Shown piece after piece: positions 1 to 8,633 of a DNA stretch of 64,000 nucleotides (positions are counted from its first letter, which is position 1; every line of letters starts with the position of its first letter). The position numbers and the translations under genes are program-made. The notes beneath the pieces are model-generated. The model was not told the origin of the DNA. It did no database searches and saw only the letters and a list, made by a program, of their open reading frames with translations. This DNA is from QYOJ01 sp964449285 (lineage in GTDB: Bacteria; Bacteroidota; Bacteroidia; Bacteroidales; FEN-979), in NCBI GenBank assembly GCA_964449285.1, contig CAYUZX010000011.1:1-64000 (forward strand), given 5' to 3'.

Positions 1-2
1 CA

Positions 3-1970
3 TCCTATACAATAACCGATCTGTGTATCAGCCCTGAACAACCTTGCACCAACTCGATTAACTCTTCGTTTTCAGGCTTAAATTACGGCGTGTTGGCTTA
101 TAACTCCCAACCCATCAATCCTATAAAAATAGAAAGAGCGGAATTTATTGATAACCGCCGCGGAATCTACCTGGGCAATGCCGATTATGCAACCGTAACT
201 GCCAATACATTCCAGGTTCCGGTTTGGGCGGGACATGACACCTGTTATGGACTATACCTGGGATCGTGTACAGGATACCATGTGGAAGGAAATGAGTTCA
301 AAGCGCCCAATAATACTTTAATTCAATCAGGAGTATCCATTTTGTCATTTAAAGAGATCGGATTGATCGTTGATAACTCAGGTGGCCTGCCCAACGAGAT
401 CTACAGGAACTATTTCGATACCCTTGACATTGCCATCAACGCTCAGCGAGTGAACCGTTATGACGGAATTATCTATCCCGACGGAGATGGTGGTGAACCA
501 CTTCCTTATTCCCACACCGGCCTTGTGCTTAAGTGCAACATCTACCACAACAACTCGTACGACGAAATGGTGACCCGCGAGAATCCCACCGGAATTGAAG
601 GGATCGCCTACTACCAGGGAAATCCAGAACCCGATTCTCTCATTGATTTAGCTGGGAACCTCTTTTCTCCTTACCACGCAACCGCACAGATTGAGGAATC
701 GGATATCTTGAACGATGGAAACACATTTTATTATTTTCATCATATTCCTCAAGATCCCGAGCCACGTGTTAAACCCGAATTGGTCGATACAAATGTGGTG
801 AAGGCAAGAGAGAAAGTATACGATTTCGATACGTTAGGATGCTGCCCTTCCAGGCTCGAATCCCAGGGAACTCCAGGGGATCTATTGGATATGATGGCTT
901 CAGAACAGCAAGACATTGATTTACTACAGAACGAATATCTTACCCTTGTTGACGGAGGCAGTACCGAAGAATTAAATACCGAGGTTTTCATGAGTATCCC
1001 TCCCGATGCCGTATCTTTGCATCAAGAGTTGCTGAGCAACTCTCCCTATTTATCCGATACGGTGATGCAGACCACTATTGCCAAAGAGAATGTACTCCCC
1101 AATGCCATGATACGGGATATCCTGGTTGCCAATCCGCAATCGGCAAAGTCAACTGCCATTTTGGGCGAATTAAATAACCGATTTGTACCTATGCCCGAAC
1201 CGATGATGGATGAGATCCTTGCCGGACAATCGCTGATTTCCGATATAGAAGTCATGGAAGGTGAGATTGCCTCACGCCAATCAAAACGACAGGATCTGTT
1301 TTACCGGCTCATCAGATCATACAAAGCTGATACGGTGAATGAAGGGTCCCATGACAGTCTAATTGCGCTGCTTCAGGGGGAGTTCTCATTGAAGGCTAAA
1401 TACATGCTTGCGTTTGAGTACCTCAAACTTGGGGATACTACCAATGTCACCAATACACTGAATGCAATTCCCAATACCTTTGAGTTATCGAATGAACAGG
1501 AAGATTTGTATATTGATTATCAGGATTATTTCGATATACTCGTTACACTCAAATCGGAAAACAAATCGATCCTTGAATTAACACAGGGACAGATCACAGC
1601 GCTTCAAAATCTCTTCGTTACCGGCCGGGAACCTGTCAGTTCTTATGCCCGGAATATATTACTGGCCAACAACCTGATGCAATATTTTGAACCAATCCTG
1701 TTGCCCGATCTGACCAGGTACCCTCCATCGAAACCATTTGTAGAACCTGAGCCGATCACATTGGATGACTATTTCAAGGTGTTCCCAAATCCTGCAAAAT
1801 ACTATTTGATTGTTGAATACAATCTGAAGGATGATTTCATAGCCACTTCCGGATTGTCATTCAAAATCTATGATGCGTCGGGAAAGCAAATCGATCAGGT
1901 ATTCATCCGAAAGCAACAGGATCAGATGAGCATTCCGGTTGAGTCATATAGCCCTGGCGTATACATTTGA
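3..1970 (+). CDS. T9SS-sorted surface protein, 5' end outside the window, premature stop in sorting domain
   Basis: The frame is open from base 3, so the true start lies upstream of the window. The N-terminal third has short repeats such as NADYATVTANTF and YHVEGNEF, which look like a right-handed beta-helix surface protein. A helical middle follows. From about base 1770 comes a type IX sorting domain (VFPNPAKYYLIVEY, KIYDASGKQI, SPGVYI). The frame ends at TGA 1968-1970, but without a frame change it continues for 18 codons (CLYNKEKVVQSIRFTVIK) to TAG 2025-2027. Those residues are exactly the last strand of such a domain. The stop is therefore probably a nonsense change (for example TTA to TGA) or a sequencing error. 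Expected to be exported by Sec and then T9SS; ligand unknown. Confidence 0.8.
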   Translation, partial: SYTITDLCISPEQPCTNSINSSFSGLNYGVLAYNSQPINPIKIERAEFIDNRRGIYLGNADYATVTANTFQVPVWAGHDTCYGLYLGSCTGYHVEGNEFKAPNNTLIQSGVSILSFKEIGLIVDNSGGLPNEIYRNYFDTLDIAINAQRVNRYDGIIYPDGDGGEPLPYSHTGLVLKCNIYHNNSYDEMVTRENPTGIEGIAYYQGNPEPDSLIDLAGNLFSPYHATAQIEESDILNDGNTFYYFHHIPQDPEPRVKPELVDTNVVKAREKVYDFDTLGCCPSRLESQGTPGDLLDMMASEQQDIDLLQNEYLTLVDGGSTEELNTEVFMSIPPDAVSLHQELLSNSPYLSDTVMQTTIAKENVLPNAMIRDILVANPQSAKSTAILGELNNRFVPMPEPMMDEILAGQSLISDIEVMEGEIASRQSKRQDLFYRLIRSYKADTVNEGSHDSLIALLQGEFSLKAKYMLAFEYLKLGDTTNVTNTLNAIPNTFELSNEQEDLYIDYQDYFDILVTLKSENKSILELTQGQITALQNLFVTGREPVSSYARNILLANNLMQYFEPILLPDLTRYPPSKPFVEPEPITLDDYFKVFPNPAKYYLIVEYNLKDDFIATSGLSFKIYDASGKQIDQVFIRKQQDQMSIPVESYSPGVYI

Positions 1971-2034
1971 TGCTTATACAATAAAGAGAAAGTTGTGCAA
2001 AGCATCCGATTCACTGTGATTAAATAGGCAAGCT

Positions 2035-3633
2035 ATGAAAAAAGCCTTCTTAATTCAATTACTGGTATTCATTTTGCTCTCAATTCCATTATTTGCCCAG
2101 GATTGGCCTAAAACATACACAGGAACGTATGCCAGTGGGTTAACTGAATCATACGACAATGGATATTTTATCGCTGGTCCGAAAAATACATATGGATACG
2201 GAATGATATTTAAGACGGATATTAATGGCGATTTATTATGGGAGAAAACCGTTGGAAACGGTTATGGTCATTGGTCTATCCGTTCTGTTGAACCGACTCC
2301 CGATGGTGGTTTTATCATATCCGGTGGGATGAAAAAGTATGACCCCGGTTCAGGTAATGATCCGTTTATTATGAAATTCGATGCCTGCGGGTCTCTTGAT
2401 TGGTGCCAGGTTATCAACACCAAGAGTTACTATGATTGGGGAATATGTGCAAAAGTTACTCCAACCAATGAATATGTGCTGTTGACCATCTTCTCTGATC
2501 CCAGTCCATGGCATCATACTCAGCTATATAAATTTGATAGCACCGGAGCGTTGATCTGGCGGCAGGATTATCCAGTACAGGGGAGTGCATTCGAAGATAC
2601 ACCCAGTAATTTACGGATCGATAGCAATTCTTATCTTATATCCGGAATGTGTTACTATCCTGATCCGGGAGTCCCGGGAGGATACGAAAGGCCTTATTAC
2701 ATTTGCACCGATACAGCCGGTAATGTTAACTGGAGACTGGTGTATGGAGCAGTGAATGGGTTTCATGGATTTCCTTTCTTTCAACTTTTAAAAAGTTCAT
2801 CAGGTTTTTTCTATGATGTCGGCTGGCACAGCAATTTTTGCGATACCCCTGCTTTATGGAAGTTCTCAGAATCTGGAGAAGAACTATATTACCAGGATCT
2901 ATACCCGGAGGCTTGTCCGGGAGGGAACAGTGCCTTAAATATATTGAATGATACAACATTTATCCTTGGTGTTGCCGGTACCGTCTATGATACATTTTAT
3001 ATGAAAATTATTAAAACAGACACTTTTGGTGTTGAGCAACAAGCACATTATTATACTGAAACCTGGATGAAAGGGACAAATTATGCAATAATGGGCTTGG
3101 ATTCTAAAGTTGCATTTCTTTCCCAAATTTCGCAGACAATTTATTTTTATAAAGTCAATGAAAATTTGGAATTCGACAGTATCTATACCATGCCAAGAAC
3201 CTATGACAGTTTATGCCCTTATCCGATTGTATCTGACACTGTTGATCCTGATTGTGGGTTGATTGTCAGCATTCAAGATCCTGAGAAGAATCCCGAAGCA
3301 TACCGGTTGAAGGTATATCCCAATCCGGCTACCAACAAGGTCACGGTGGAGATTCCCGAATTTTTAATAAAACGTTCCGGTACACTGGTAGGGGCGGGTT
3401 CCAAACCCGCCCCTGATGGATCCGGATTTCAAGTTACAACAGTTTACCATCAATGGGGATCAGCCACATTAGTGGTATATGATTTGTTTGGGAGGAAGAT
3501 GATGGAGCAGTTGGTATTGCAGGCAGATCGGGAAGTGGAGGTGGAAGTGAGTCAATGGCAAGGTGGGATGTATGTGTTCAGGTTGAGCTACCGGGGGGAG
3601 ACAGTGGCGACGGAAAAGGTGGTGGTGGAATGA
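2035..3633 (+). CDS. Secreted T9SS type A sorting-domain protein with palindrome insertion
   Basis: 532 residues. A Sec signal peptide covers residues 1-21 (MKKAFLIQLLVFILLS then PLFAQ). The body has propeller-like repeats with a D.NGDLLWEK / PDGGFIISGG / TGALIWRQDY pattern, as in many secreted Bacteroidota proteins of unknown function. The C-terminal sorting domain runs from about base 3310 (LKVYPNPATNKVTVEI ... VVYDLFGRKM ... GGMYVFRLSYRGE.VATEKVVVE). In the loop between its strands sits an in-frame insertion encoding GAGSKPAP, made by the palindromic repeat at 3390-3414. The gene begins only 7 bp after the residual frame of the preceding T9SS gene, so the two probably form one unit. Confidence 0.85.
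   Translation: MKKAFLIQLLVFILLSIPLFAQDWPKTYTGTYASGLTESYDNGYFIAGPKNTYGYGMIFKTDINGDLLWEKTVGNGYGHWSIRSVEPTPDGGFIISGGMKKYDPGSGNDPFIMKFDACGSLDWCQVINTKSYYDWGICAKVTPTNEYVLLTIFSDPSPWHHTQLYKFDSTGALIWRQDYPVQGSAFEDTPSNLRIDSNSYLISGMCYYPDPGVPGGYERPYYICTDTAGNVNWRLVYGAVNGFHGFPFFQLLKSSSGFFYDVGWHSNFCDTPALWKFSESGEELYYQDLYPEACPGGNSALNILNDTTFILGVAGTVYDTFYMKIIKTDTFGVEQQAHYYTETWMKGTNYAIMGLDSKVAFLSQISQTIYFYKVNENLEFDSIYTMPRTYDSLCPYPIVSDTVDPDCGLIVSIQDPEKNPEAYRLKVYPNPATNKVTVEIPEFLIKRSGTLVGAGSKPAPDGSGFQVTTVYHQWGSATLVVYDLFGRKMMEQLVLQADREVEVEVSQWQGGMYVFRLSYRGETVATEKVVVE
3390..3414. repeat. Palindromic repeat inside a coding sequence
   Basis: Perfect inverted repeat: 11-base arms AGGGGCGGGTT and AACCCGCCCCT around CCA. 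A close relative is found at 61583-61613 in an intergenic position. Here it is read through in frame as GAGSKPAP in the T9SS sorting domain. Confidence 0.85.
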
Positions 3634-3634
3634 A

Positions 3635-4026
3635 TGACCCCTCCCCGGCCCTCCCCTTGAAGGGGAGGGAGACCTGATTCCGACAGTTATTGTCCGTTTC
3701 GATTTTTCAACCTTTGTTGAATCTCCTTCCGGATGCATTGCATTACTCTTCCAAAGTGGTTTTTAATTTCTTCATTTGTGAATCGTATGACTTTTATATC
3801 AAACCGATCCAATTCTGCTGTGCGGTTCTCATCATGTTCTTTTTGCTCAGGCCGGTCATGATAAAGGCCATCAACTTCAATAACCAGTCGGGCTTGCATT
3901 AAAAAAATACGATGGTTCTCTTGTCTTTTTCAGATAAGTCATTATATAAAGTTTAAATGAAACATCACTATTATCTACCCGACTATCATCTCCCTCCCCT
4001 TCAAGGGGAGGGCCGGGGAGGGGTCA
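3635..4026. mobile_element. 392-bp element with perfect 38-bp inverted ends around a DUF559 remnant
   Basis: Bases 3635-3672 and 3989-4026 are exact reverse complements over 38 nt. Each arm contains its own hairpin (CCCTCCCCTT, G, AAGGGGAGGG) and an outer GGCCGGGGAGGGGTCA block. The left arm starts one base after the stop codon of the T9SS gene. The outer block is repeated directly once more at 4041-4056. The only coding content is a DUF559-like nuclease fragment on the minus strand. This looks like a REP-type cassette, perhaps a non-autonomous mobile unit; mobility is inferred, not seen. Confidence 0.6.
3687..3899 (-). pseudogene. DUF559 (Vsr-like) endonuclease, 5'-truncated
   Basis: 70 residues match the C-terminal part of DUF559 proteins: LVIEVDG carries the catalytic acids of the PD-(D/E)XK/Vsr-like fold, followed by EHDENRTAELDRFDIKVIRF and the helix TNEEIKNHF. 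Family members are usually about 110-130 residues, so the N-terminal helices and the conserved FRRQ..I..Y.VDFYC region are missing. Upstream in frame, KRQENHRIFL precedes the ATG and may be a decayed trace of that region, behind a TGA. Located wholly between the 38-bp inverted repeats. Probably inactive. Confidence 0.6.
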
Positions 4027-4040
4027 ATTGCGCCAGCAAA

Positions 4041-4056
4041 GGCCGGGGAGGGGTCA
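4041..4056. repeat. Third, partial copy of the inverted-repeat end
   Basis: GGCCGGGGAGGGGTCA, identical to 4011-4026 and separated from it by 14 bases. It suggests repeated insertion or slippage at this site. Confidence 0.7.
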
Positions 4057-4154
4057 TAATCCCATTAATCAGAAAAACAGAGAAAAGGTTATATGCTTAA
4101 CGGGAATTTATTCAGGTTATCTTTGTATATGGTCAACACCGTCGGCGTGTCCAC

Positions 4155-4185
4155 TTGACAAGATGCCGTAGATTTAATATCTTTG
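4155..4185 (+). promoter_or_regulatory. Bacteroidota-type promoter for the ATPase gene
   Basis: TTG at 4155-4157, 20 bp, then TATCTTTG at 4178-4185; the ATG follows at 4221. A second TATCTTTG lies at 4118-4125. Confidence 0.55.
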
Positions 4186-4220
4186 TACAAATTTAAAGAC
4201 AAACTTTAAAAACGTACGCA

Positions 4221-5375
4221 ATGACCTATATCAGACGTGAAATGGAAGCGGAATGCCGTTCGATGATAAATCAGTATCCGGTTGTTACTCTTATAGGCCC
4301 AAGACAATCCGGAAAAAAAACACTTGTGAGGCACCTTTTCCCCGACCTTCCATATTATAGTTTTGAGAACCCTGATGTCAGAATGTTGGTTCAACAAGAT
4401 CCGAGAGGATTTCTTCTTGAGATTCCCCGTGGAGCGATCCTTGATGAAATACAGCATGTTCCTGAACTACCATCATATCTTCAGCAGGTTGCTGATGAAA
4501 AAAAGGGGAAGGTGAAATTCATCCTTACCGGTAGTAGTCATTTTATGATCATGGAGAAGGTAACTCAATCGCTCGCAGGAAGAACAGCCGTCCTGAAATT
4601 GCTTCCATTATCATTTGGCGAACTTGGTAAGCGAACTCGCATAGACACAGACAGGCTTCTGTTTGATGGTTTTTTCCCAGTTATCTGGGCTGAGAAGAGG
4701 GATCCCTACAAAACATACAGGAACTATTATGAAACATATCTTCAAAAGGATGTAAGGAGGCTAATTCATTTAAAAGACCAGCATCTGTTCCAGAAATTCA
4801 TTGGGATTTGTGCAGGAAGGATCGGGAGCCTATTTAACGCTAGTGCGGTAGCGAGTGAGATAGGCGTTTCGGTTCCGACTGTTAAATCCTGGCTTTCTGT
4901 ATTGGAGGCTTCTTTTGTGGTATTCATGCTTCAGCCATGGCACGAAAATGTCACATCAAGGTTAATTAAAACACCAAAACTCTATTTCTGTGACACCGGC
5001 CTTGCTGCTTATTTGCTGGGGATTGAAAAGCAAGAGCAAATGAAACGTGATCCTTTACGCGGAGTGTTGTTTGAGAATATGGTAGTTGTTGAGTTGATCA
5101 AGCGTCGGTACAATCGGGGCGCTGATAATCCGTTGTTTTTCTACCGTGATAACCATCAAAATGAAATTGATTTGGTCGTTCGTGATGGCCAGGATGTCAT
5201 CTGCATTGAGATCAAATCTGCCGCCACGTTTCATTCCGACTTTCTCCGAACCCTGGATAAAGCCGGAAAACTGTTGAACAGATCTGTAAGCAGGAAAATG
5301 ATTGTTTACGATGGAGAAATTGAGCGAGGTGGGGAAACAGAGATCGTGAATGTGAGGAATATGAGGGTTTTCTGA
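4221..5375 (+). CDS. ATP-binding protein, AAA_14/DUF4143 family
   Basis: 384 residues, usual length for the family. The N-terminal P-loop ATPase has GPRQSGKKT at about residues 27-35, a Walker B-like AILDEIQ (about 75-81) and the sensor segment LTGSSHF. The helical DUF4143 region follows (YYETYLQKDVRRL, a winged-helix-like stretch ASEIGVSVPTVKSWL, and YFCDTGLAAYLLG). The C-terminus has a PD-(D/E)XK-like core (EIDLVV ... CIEIKSA). Such proteins are widespread in Bacteroidota, but their role is not settled. Oddity: the residue after the Walker A lysine is a second lysine where a Thr or Ser that helps bind magnesium is normal; the codons lie in a run of eight A. Confidence 0.8.
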   Translation: MTYIRREMEAECRSMINQYPVVTLIGPRQSGKKTLVRHLFPDLPYYSFENPDVRMLVQQDPRGFLLEIPRGAILDEIQHVPELPSYLQQVADEKKGKVKFILTGSSHFMIMEKVTQSLAGRTAVLKLLPLSFGELGKRTRIDTDRLLFDGFFPVIWAEKRDPYKTYRNYYETYLQKDVRRLIHLKDQHLFQKFIGICAGRIGSLFNASAVASEIGVSVPTVKSWLSVLEASFVVFMLQPWHENVTSRLIKTPKLYFCDTGLAAYLLGIEKQEQMKRDPLRGVLFENMVVVELIKRRYNRGADNPLFFYRDNHQNEIDLVVRDGQDVICIEIKSAATFHSDFLRTLDKAGKLLNRSVSRKMIVYDGEIERGGETEIVNVRNMRVF

Positions 5376-5795
5376 TTTTGGGGAGTCATTCTTTTTCTTG
5401 TGATTCGTTTTGTTCAATCTGCTACGTTTAATTGGAATATTGGCGGCATTATAAATTGAAATCGGGCTAGGGTTATCCTATCAAGTCTCATCTTCTCCTT
5501 CAAGGTTTCTTCTTTAACTTCAAGTACTGTAAGGCTGTATACAATGTTATACGCGGCCTTTTAGCAAGAGGATCGAAAAGAGTCGTTAGTTCCTGATAAG
5601 TTCCGGGAATAGAGATTCCGATTGCTGCAGAAAACGGCTGCCGGATTATACGTTCCCTCACATTTCTATACCCCCATACCCAAAAAGGGAGATGGCAGGA
5701 AGGTAGACGATCCCGTATCTCACACAATTTCAGATCACAAATAACGAGTTTAGATATATATTTATCGTAAACTTGCATGATTAAACGCCGCTATC
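5376..5795. other. 420-bp intergenic region
   Basis: No convincing gene. A minus-strand open frame at 5500-5778 lacks recognisable features. Near the right end TATATTTA (5757-5764) resembles the -7 box of a promoter for the histidine kinase, about 30 bases before its GTG start. Confidence 0.4.
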
Positions 5796-7700
5796 GTGAA
5801 TCGCTGCTTCTGTTGTTTGTCTATCCTGACTCTCTCTCTCGTTCTGTGCTTCTCCTGTAACAGGCCGGCGGAGCTGCCTTACGCTAAACTTGATCCTTCC
5901 CGGGAAGCTGTTCTGAGAGATTCGATCAGAACGCTGGATTCGCTGGTCACCGTTTACAAAATTCGAAATCCCCGTCTTGCTAAGAACCATGCATATGATG
6001 CATTATCGTTAGCAATTAAGAGCAATGATCCATTATTGCTTGCCAGAGCGTATAGACTGGTCGGATATTCCATGATCAACACAAACGAGGATTCCAGTTT
6101 TATCTATTACAACAGAGGGTTACAGATTGCAGACTCATTTGACCTTGTTGATGAAAAATCCCATCTCTACTATAATGTGGCTGTCGTTTATCAGGAAGCT
6201 CAGGATTACCAGACAGCCTTATCGTTTTTTGATTCCGCCAGAAGGATGTTTGCAAAAAATGGGGATTTCGCGAATTTATCAAGCGCCTATTGTGCTATTG
6301 CAAACATTAAGCACGATTTATTTGATTTTACAGGGGCCCGGCAAGCTTATGATACGGCATTATCCATTGCAGTCGACAACGGTTTTAGTAAACAAAAAGG
6401 AGTCGCCCTTGCGAACCTGATTAAATATGTGGAAAACAATGATACAGTAATCCGGATGCAAAAAGAGGCGATCAATTGCCTTGAAAAATCCAGCGGAAAT
6501 GAAGAAGAAATAGCTACCGTCCTGATGAACATAGGGAATTACTTTACTAACCCGGATTCAGCTCTTGATTATTATCTGGAAGCCATCACCCTTGGAGAAA
6601 CCTATTTTCTGAATGAAGTGATGATTGGTGTATATAACAACATGGCATATAGCTTTCTGGAAAAAGGTGACGTTGTACAAGCTGAAGGATGCCTGAAAGA
6701 TCATGCCATTCCTCTTGCACAAGCAGATTCCAATTTCGATTGGCTCTCTACACTTTATGATTCTTATGCGGATGTATTCGTTGCCAAAGGGAAATTCAAG
6801 GATGCTTTCCTTTATGAGCGAAAAGCCCTGGAGGCAAAAGCGGAATTTGATATCAGGAGGGCAGCCGGACAGGTCCGTTTGCTTGCCGCTCTTCTGGACC
6901 TAAAGAACAAGGAGTTGATGATCCAGGCAAAGAGTAAGCAGGTATTGGCAGAAGAGAACCGGAGCAAACAGATCCTCCTTTGGTTGATCATCGCTATTGT
7001 GGTATCCATTGGGCTGGGAGTCCTGGTTTTCATCCTTTCTCAACGTCACCGGCTAAAAATGCAACGACAGAAACTGGATTCGGCGACCCGCATTCTCCGG
7101 ATGGAGGAGCAGGAGAAGGAGCGGGTTGGAAGGGAGTTGCATGACCTGACCGGACAGGTGATCCTGGGAATTGCCGGGGAGCTAGACCAGGCCAGGTTTT
7201 CCGATCCGGTGCAACAGGAGCAGTTGCAGAAACGCGTTCGCGAGATTGGAAACGGGATCAGGGAGATCTCTCACCGGATGGCAAAACCGGGTATGCATCA
7301 CCTTTCATTTCAAGAACTGGTTGCCGATTTGTGCGAGAGTTACCGAAAATCGCTGGGAATGAACATTGGATTAAAAATACACTCGGATTTACCCGACATA
7401 CCATACGAAACAGCCATGCATCTCTACCGGGTTATCCAGGAGTTACTCACCAATGCCGGGAAATATGCCAGAGAATACGTTGTGGCTCTTACAGTAAACT
7501 ACGAGGGAAAGATGCTGGAGATCTTCTATTCTGATGAGGGTCCGGGATTTGATCCTGCGCTTTCAGTGAACAAGGGAATGGGATTATCCATTATCTTTGA
7601 GCGGATCAAACTTATTGATGGGGATGCAAGCCTTGATTCAAGTCCCGGTGTTGGTACCTTCTGGGAAATAAAGGTGCCTATCAATCATACAACCAAATGA
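5796..7700 (+). CDS. TPR-containing sensor histidine kinase (HisKA_3/LytS-like)
   Basis: 634 residues from a GTG start. The first 26 residues form a lipoprotein-type signal (LTLSLVLCFSC). Several TPR units fill roughly residues 60-350 (for example YYNVAVVYQEAQDYQTALSFF). A transmembrane helix follows near 393-415, then a coiled coil. The dimerisation box RVGRELHDLTGQV places the phosphorylated His near residue 449. The ATPase domain has ELLTNAGKYA (N box), DEGPGFD (G1) and KGMGLSII (G2). It should phosphorylate the response regulator 16 bp downstream. The sensing part is periplasmic TPR; the signal is unknown. Confidence 0.9.
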   Translation: MNRCFCCLSILTLSLVLCFSCNRPAELPYAKLDPSREAVLRDSIRTLDSLVTVYKIRNPRLAKNHAYDALSLAIKSNDPLLLARAYRLVGYSMINTNEDSSFIYYNRGLQIADSFDLVDEKSHLYYNVAVVYQEAQDYQTALSFFDSARRMFAKNGDFANLSSAYCAIANIKHDLFDFTGARQAYDTALSIAVDNGFSKQKGVALANLIKYVENNDTVIRMQKEAINCLEKSSGNEEEIATVLMNIGNYFTNPDSALDYYLEAITLGETYFLNEVMIGVYNNMAYSFLEKGDVVQAEGCLKDHAIPLAQADSNFDWLSTLYDSYADVFVAKGKFKDAFLYERKALEAKAEFDIRRAAGQVRLLAALLDLKNKELMIQAKSKQVLAEENRSKQILLWLIIAIVVSIGLGVLVFILSQRHRLKMQRQKLDSATRILRMEEQEKERVGRELHDLTGQVILGIAGELDQARFSDPVQQEQLQKRVREIGNGIREISHRMAKPGMHHLSFQELVADLCESYRKSLGMNIGLKIHSDLPDIPYETAMHLYRVIQELLTNAGKYAREYVVALTVNYEGKMLEIFYSDEGPGFDPALSVNKGMGLSIIFERIKLIDGDASLDSSPGVGTFWEIKVPINHTTK

Positions 7701-7716
7701 ATCATTCAACGCTCCG

Positions 7717-8349
7717 ATGATCAGGATTTTTGTTATCGAAGGCCATGCGGTTACCTCTTCGGGAATTCGGAATTTTTTCAGGGCATCACGGGATGGCATG
7801 GCCGTTACCGGGTGTGTCACGCGGGTTGATGAAGCCCTGGAGAAAGCAGATCCTTCCCAAACCGACCTCTTCTTACTCGACCTTTGGATCCACTCCACAA
7901 ACCCTTTAGAGAACCTTCGCCTACTGAAGGAAAAATTTCCCGGGATACCGGTGGTTATTTTTACATCTGAAGAGTCCCCAATCTGGCAGCAGAAGATGAT
8001 GGAGGCGGGGGCCATGGGATACCTGGTAAAGACCGCCTCAAGAATCGAAATCAGATCCGCATTGGAACACATCATGCAAGGACAGGCCGTTTTCTCTGTC
8101 TCTATCGATACTTTCGATAAAAACAGGGGATTCACATCCACCTCCATGGGGATTGCCGGCACGCTTACAGAGCACCAACACAAACTTCTTACCCTGCTTG
8201 CCAATGGTTTACCGCAGCGTGAAATGGCATCAAAACTTGGAATTACCACCTCTACGGTGGAGAAAAGTTTCAAATACCTGCGACAGAAATTTGAGGTTAA
8301 GACCAATGCGGAACTGATCAGATGGGTCACAGCAAACCGGCTGATCTGA
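7717..8349 (+). CDS. LuxR/NarL-type response regulator
   Basis: 210 residues. The receiver domain carries the phosphoacceptor Asp in LLDLWIH, the switch Thr in IFTSEE and the Lys in LVKTAS. Its N-terminal acidic pocket reads FVIEGH, one acidic residue where two are usual. The C-terminal LuxR helix-turn-helix is LTEHQHKLLTLLANGLPQREMASKLGI.TSTVEKSFKYL (about residues 148-190). It is the partner of the upstream kinase. The twin palindromes upstream of the next two transcription units (8524-8561 and 9407-9443) are natural candidates for its operators; that is inference. Confidence 0.9.
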   Translation: MIRIFVIEGHAVTSSGIRNFFRASRDGMAVTGCVTRVDEALEKADPSQTDLFLLDLWIHSTNPLENLRLLKEKFPGIPVVIFTSEESPIWQQKMMEAGAMGYLVKTASRIEIRSALEHIMQGQAVFSVSIDTFDKNRGFTSTSMGIAGTLTEHQHKLLTLLANGLPQREMASKLGITTSTVEKSFKYLRQKFEVKTNAELIRWVTANRLI

Positions 8350-8419
8350 TCCTTTCAGATACCTGATTGGTTCATTCTATCCTTCCCTTTTTTATTTTCT
8401 AAAAGAGTCGTTTCACTAA

Positions 8420-8569
8420 AAATCCGTCGTTTTTTGATTTTAGGTGACGTACAGATTGCACGCCATTATTTTTTGAATTTATATTGATAACCAGAATGTT
8501 ACTCTTCTTCAGGGCTATTTTAGCCTGCGGATTTCCGCAGGTGCAATTTACGGTTTTCCGCAATTGACA
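8420..8569 (+). repeat. Duplicated regulatory cassette, copy 1
   Basis: About 150 bp that recur, with no net length change (offset 882 bp), at 9302-9451. Order: decayed hairpin with two A-C mismatches near 8442-8465, an AT-rich stretch, a palindrome CCTGCGGATTTCCGCAGG, a second related half (ACGGTTTTCCGC), and TTGACA. Confidence 0.85.
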
Positions 8570-8594
8570 AATCATTCCTTCCTCTTTAGATTTA
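8524..8594 (+). promoter_or_regulatory. Twin operator plus promoter, copy 1
   Basis: Palindrome CCTGCGGATTTCCGCAGG at 8524-8541 and ACGGTTTTCCGC at 8550-8561; the two sites start 23 bp apart. TTGACA follows at 8564-8569 and, after 17 bp, TAGATTTA at 8587-8594. The ATG of the secreted protein is at 8634. Confidence 0.65.
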
Positions 8595-8633
8595 CCCTGT
8601 CAGAAATATAGTTTTCAATTAAACAAATTTACC

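Noticed and set aside
1968..1970. TGA recoding (alternative genetic code)
   Set aside because: TGA ends many clearly complete genes here (for example 3633, 8349, 9838, 37600), so it is a true stop.
5500..5778. 92-codon minus-strand open frame in the gap before the first kinase gene
   Set aside because: No signal, motif or homology that I can see. It lies head to head with the kinase and has no promoter or ribosome site of its own.
7638..8330. 230-codon minus-strand frame opposite the response regulator
   Set aside because: Antisense of a clear receiver/LuxR protein.
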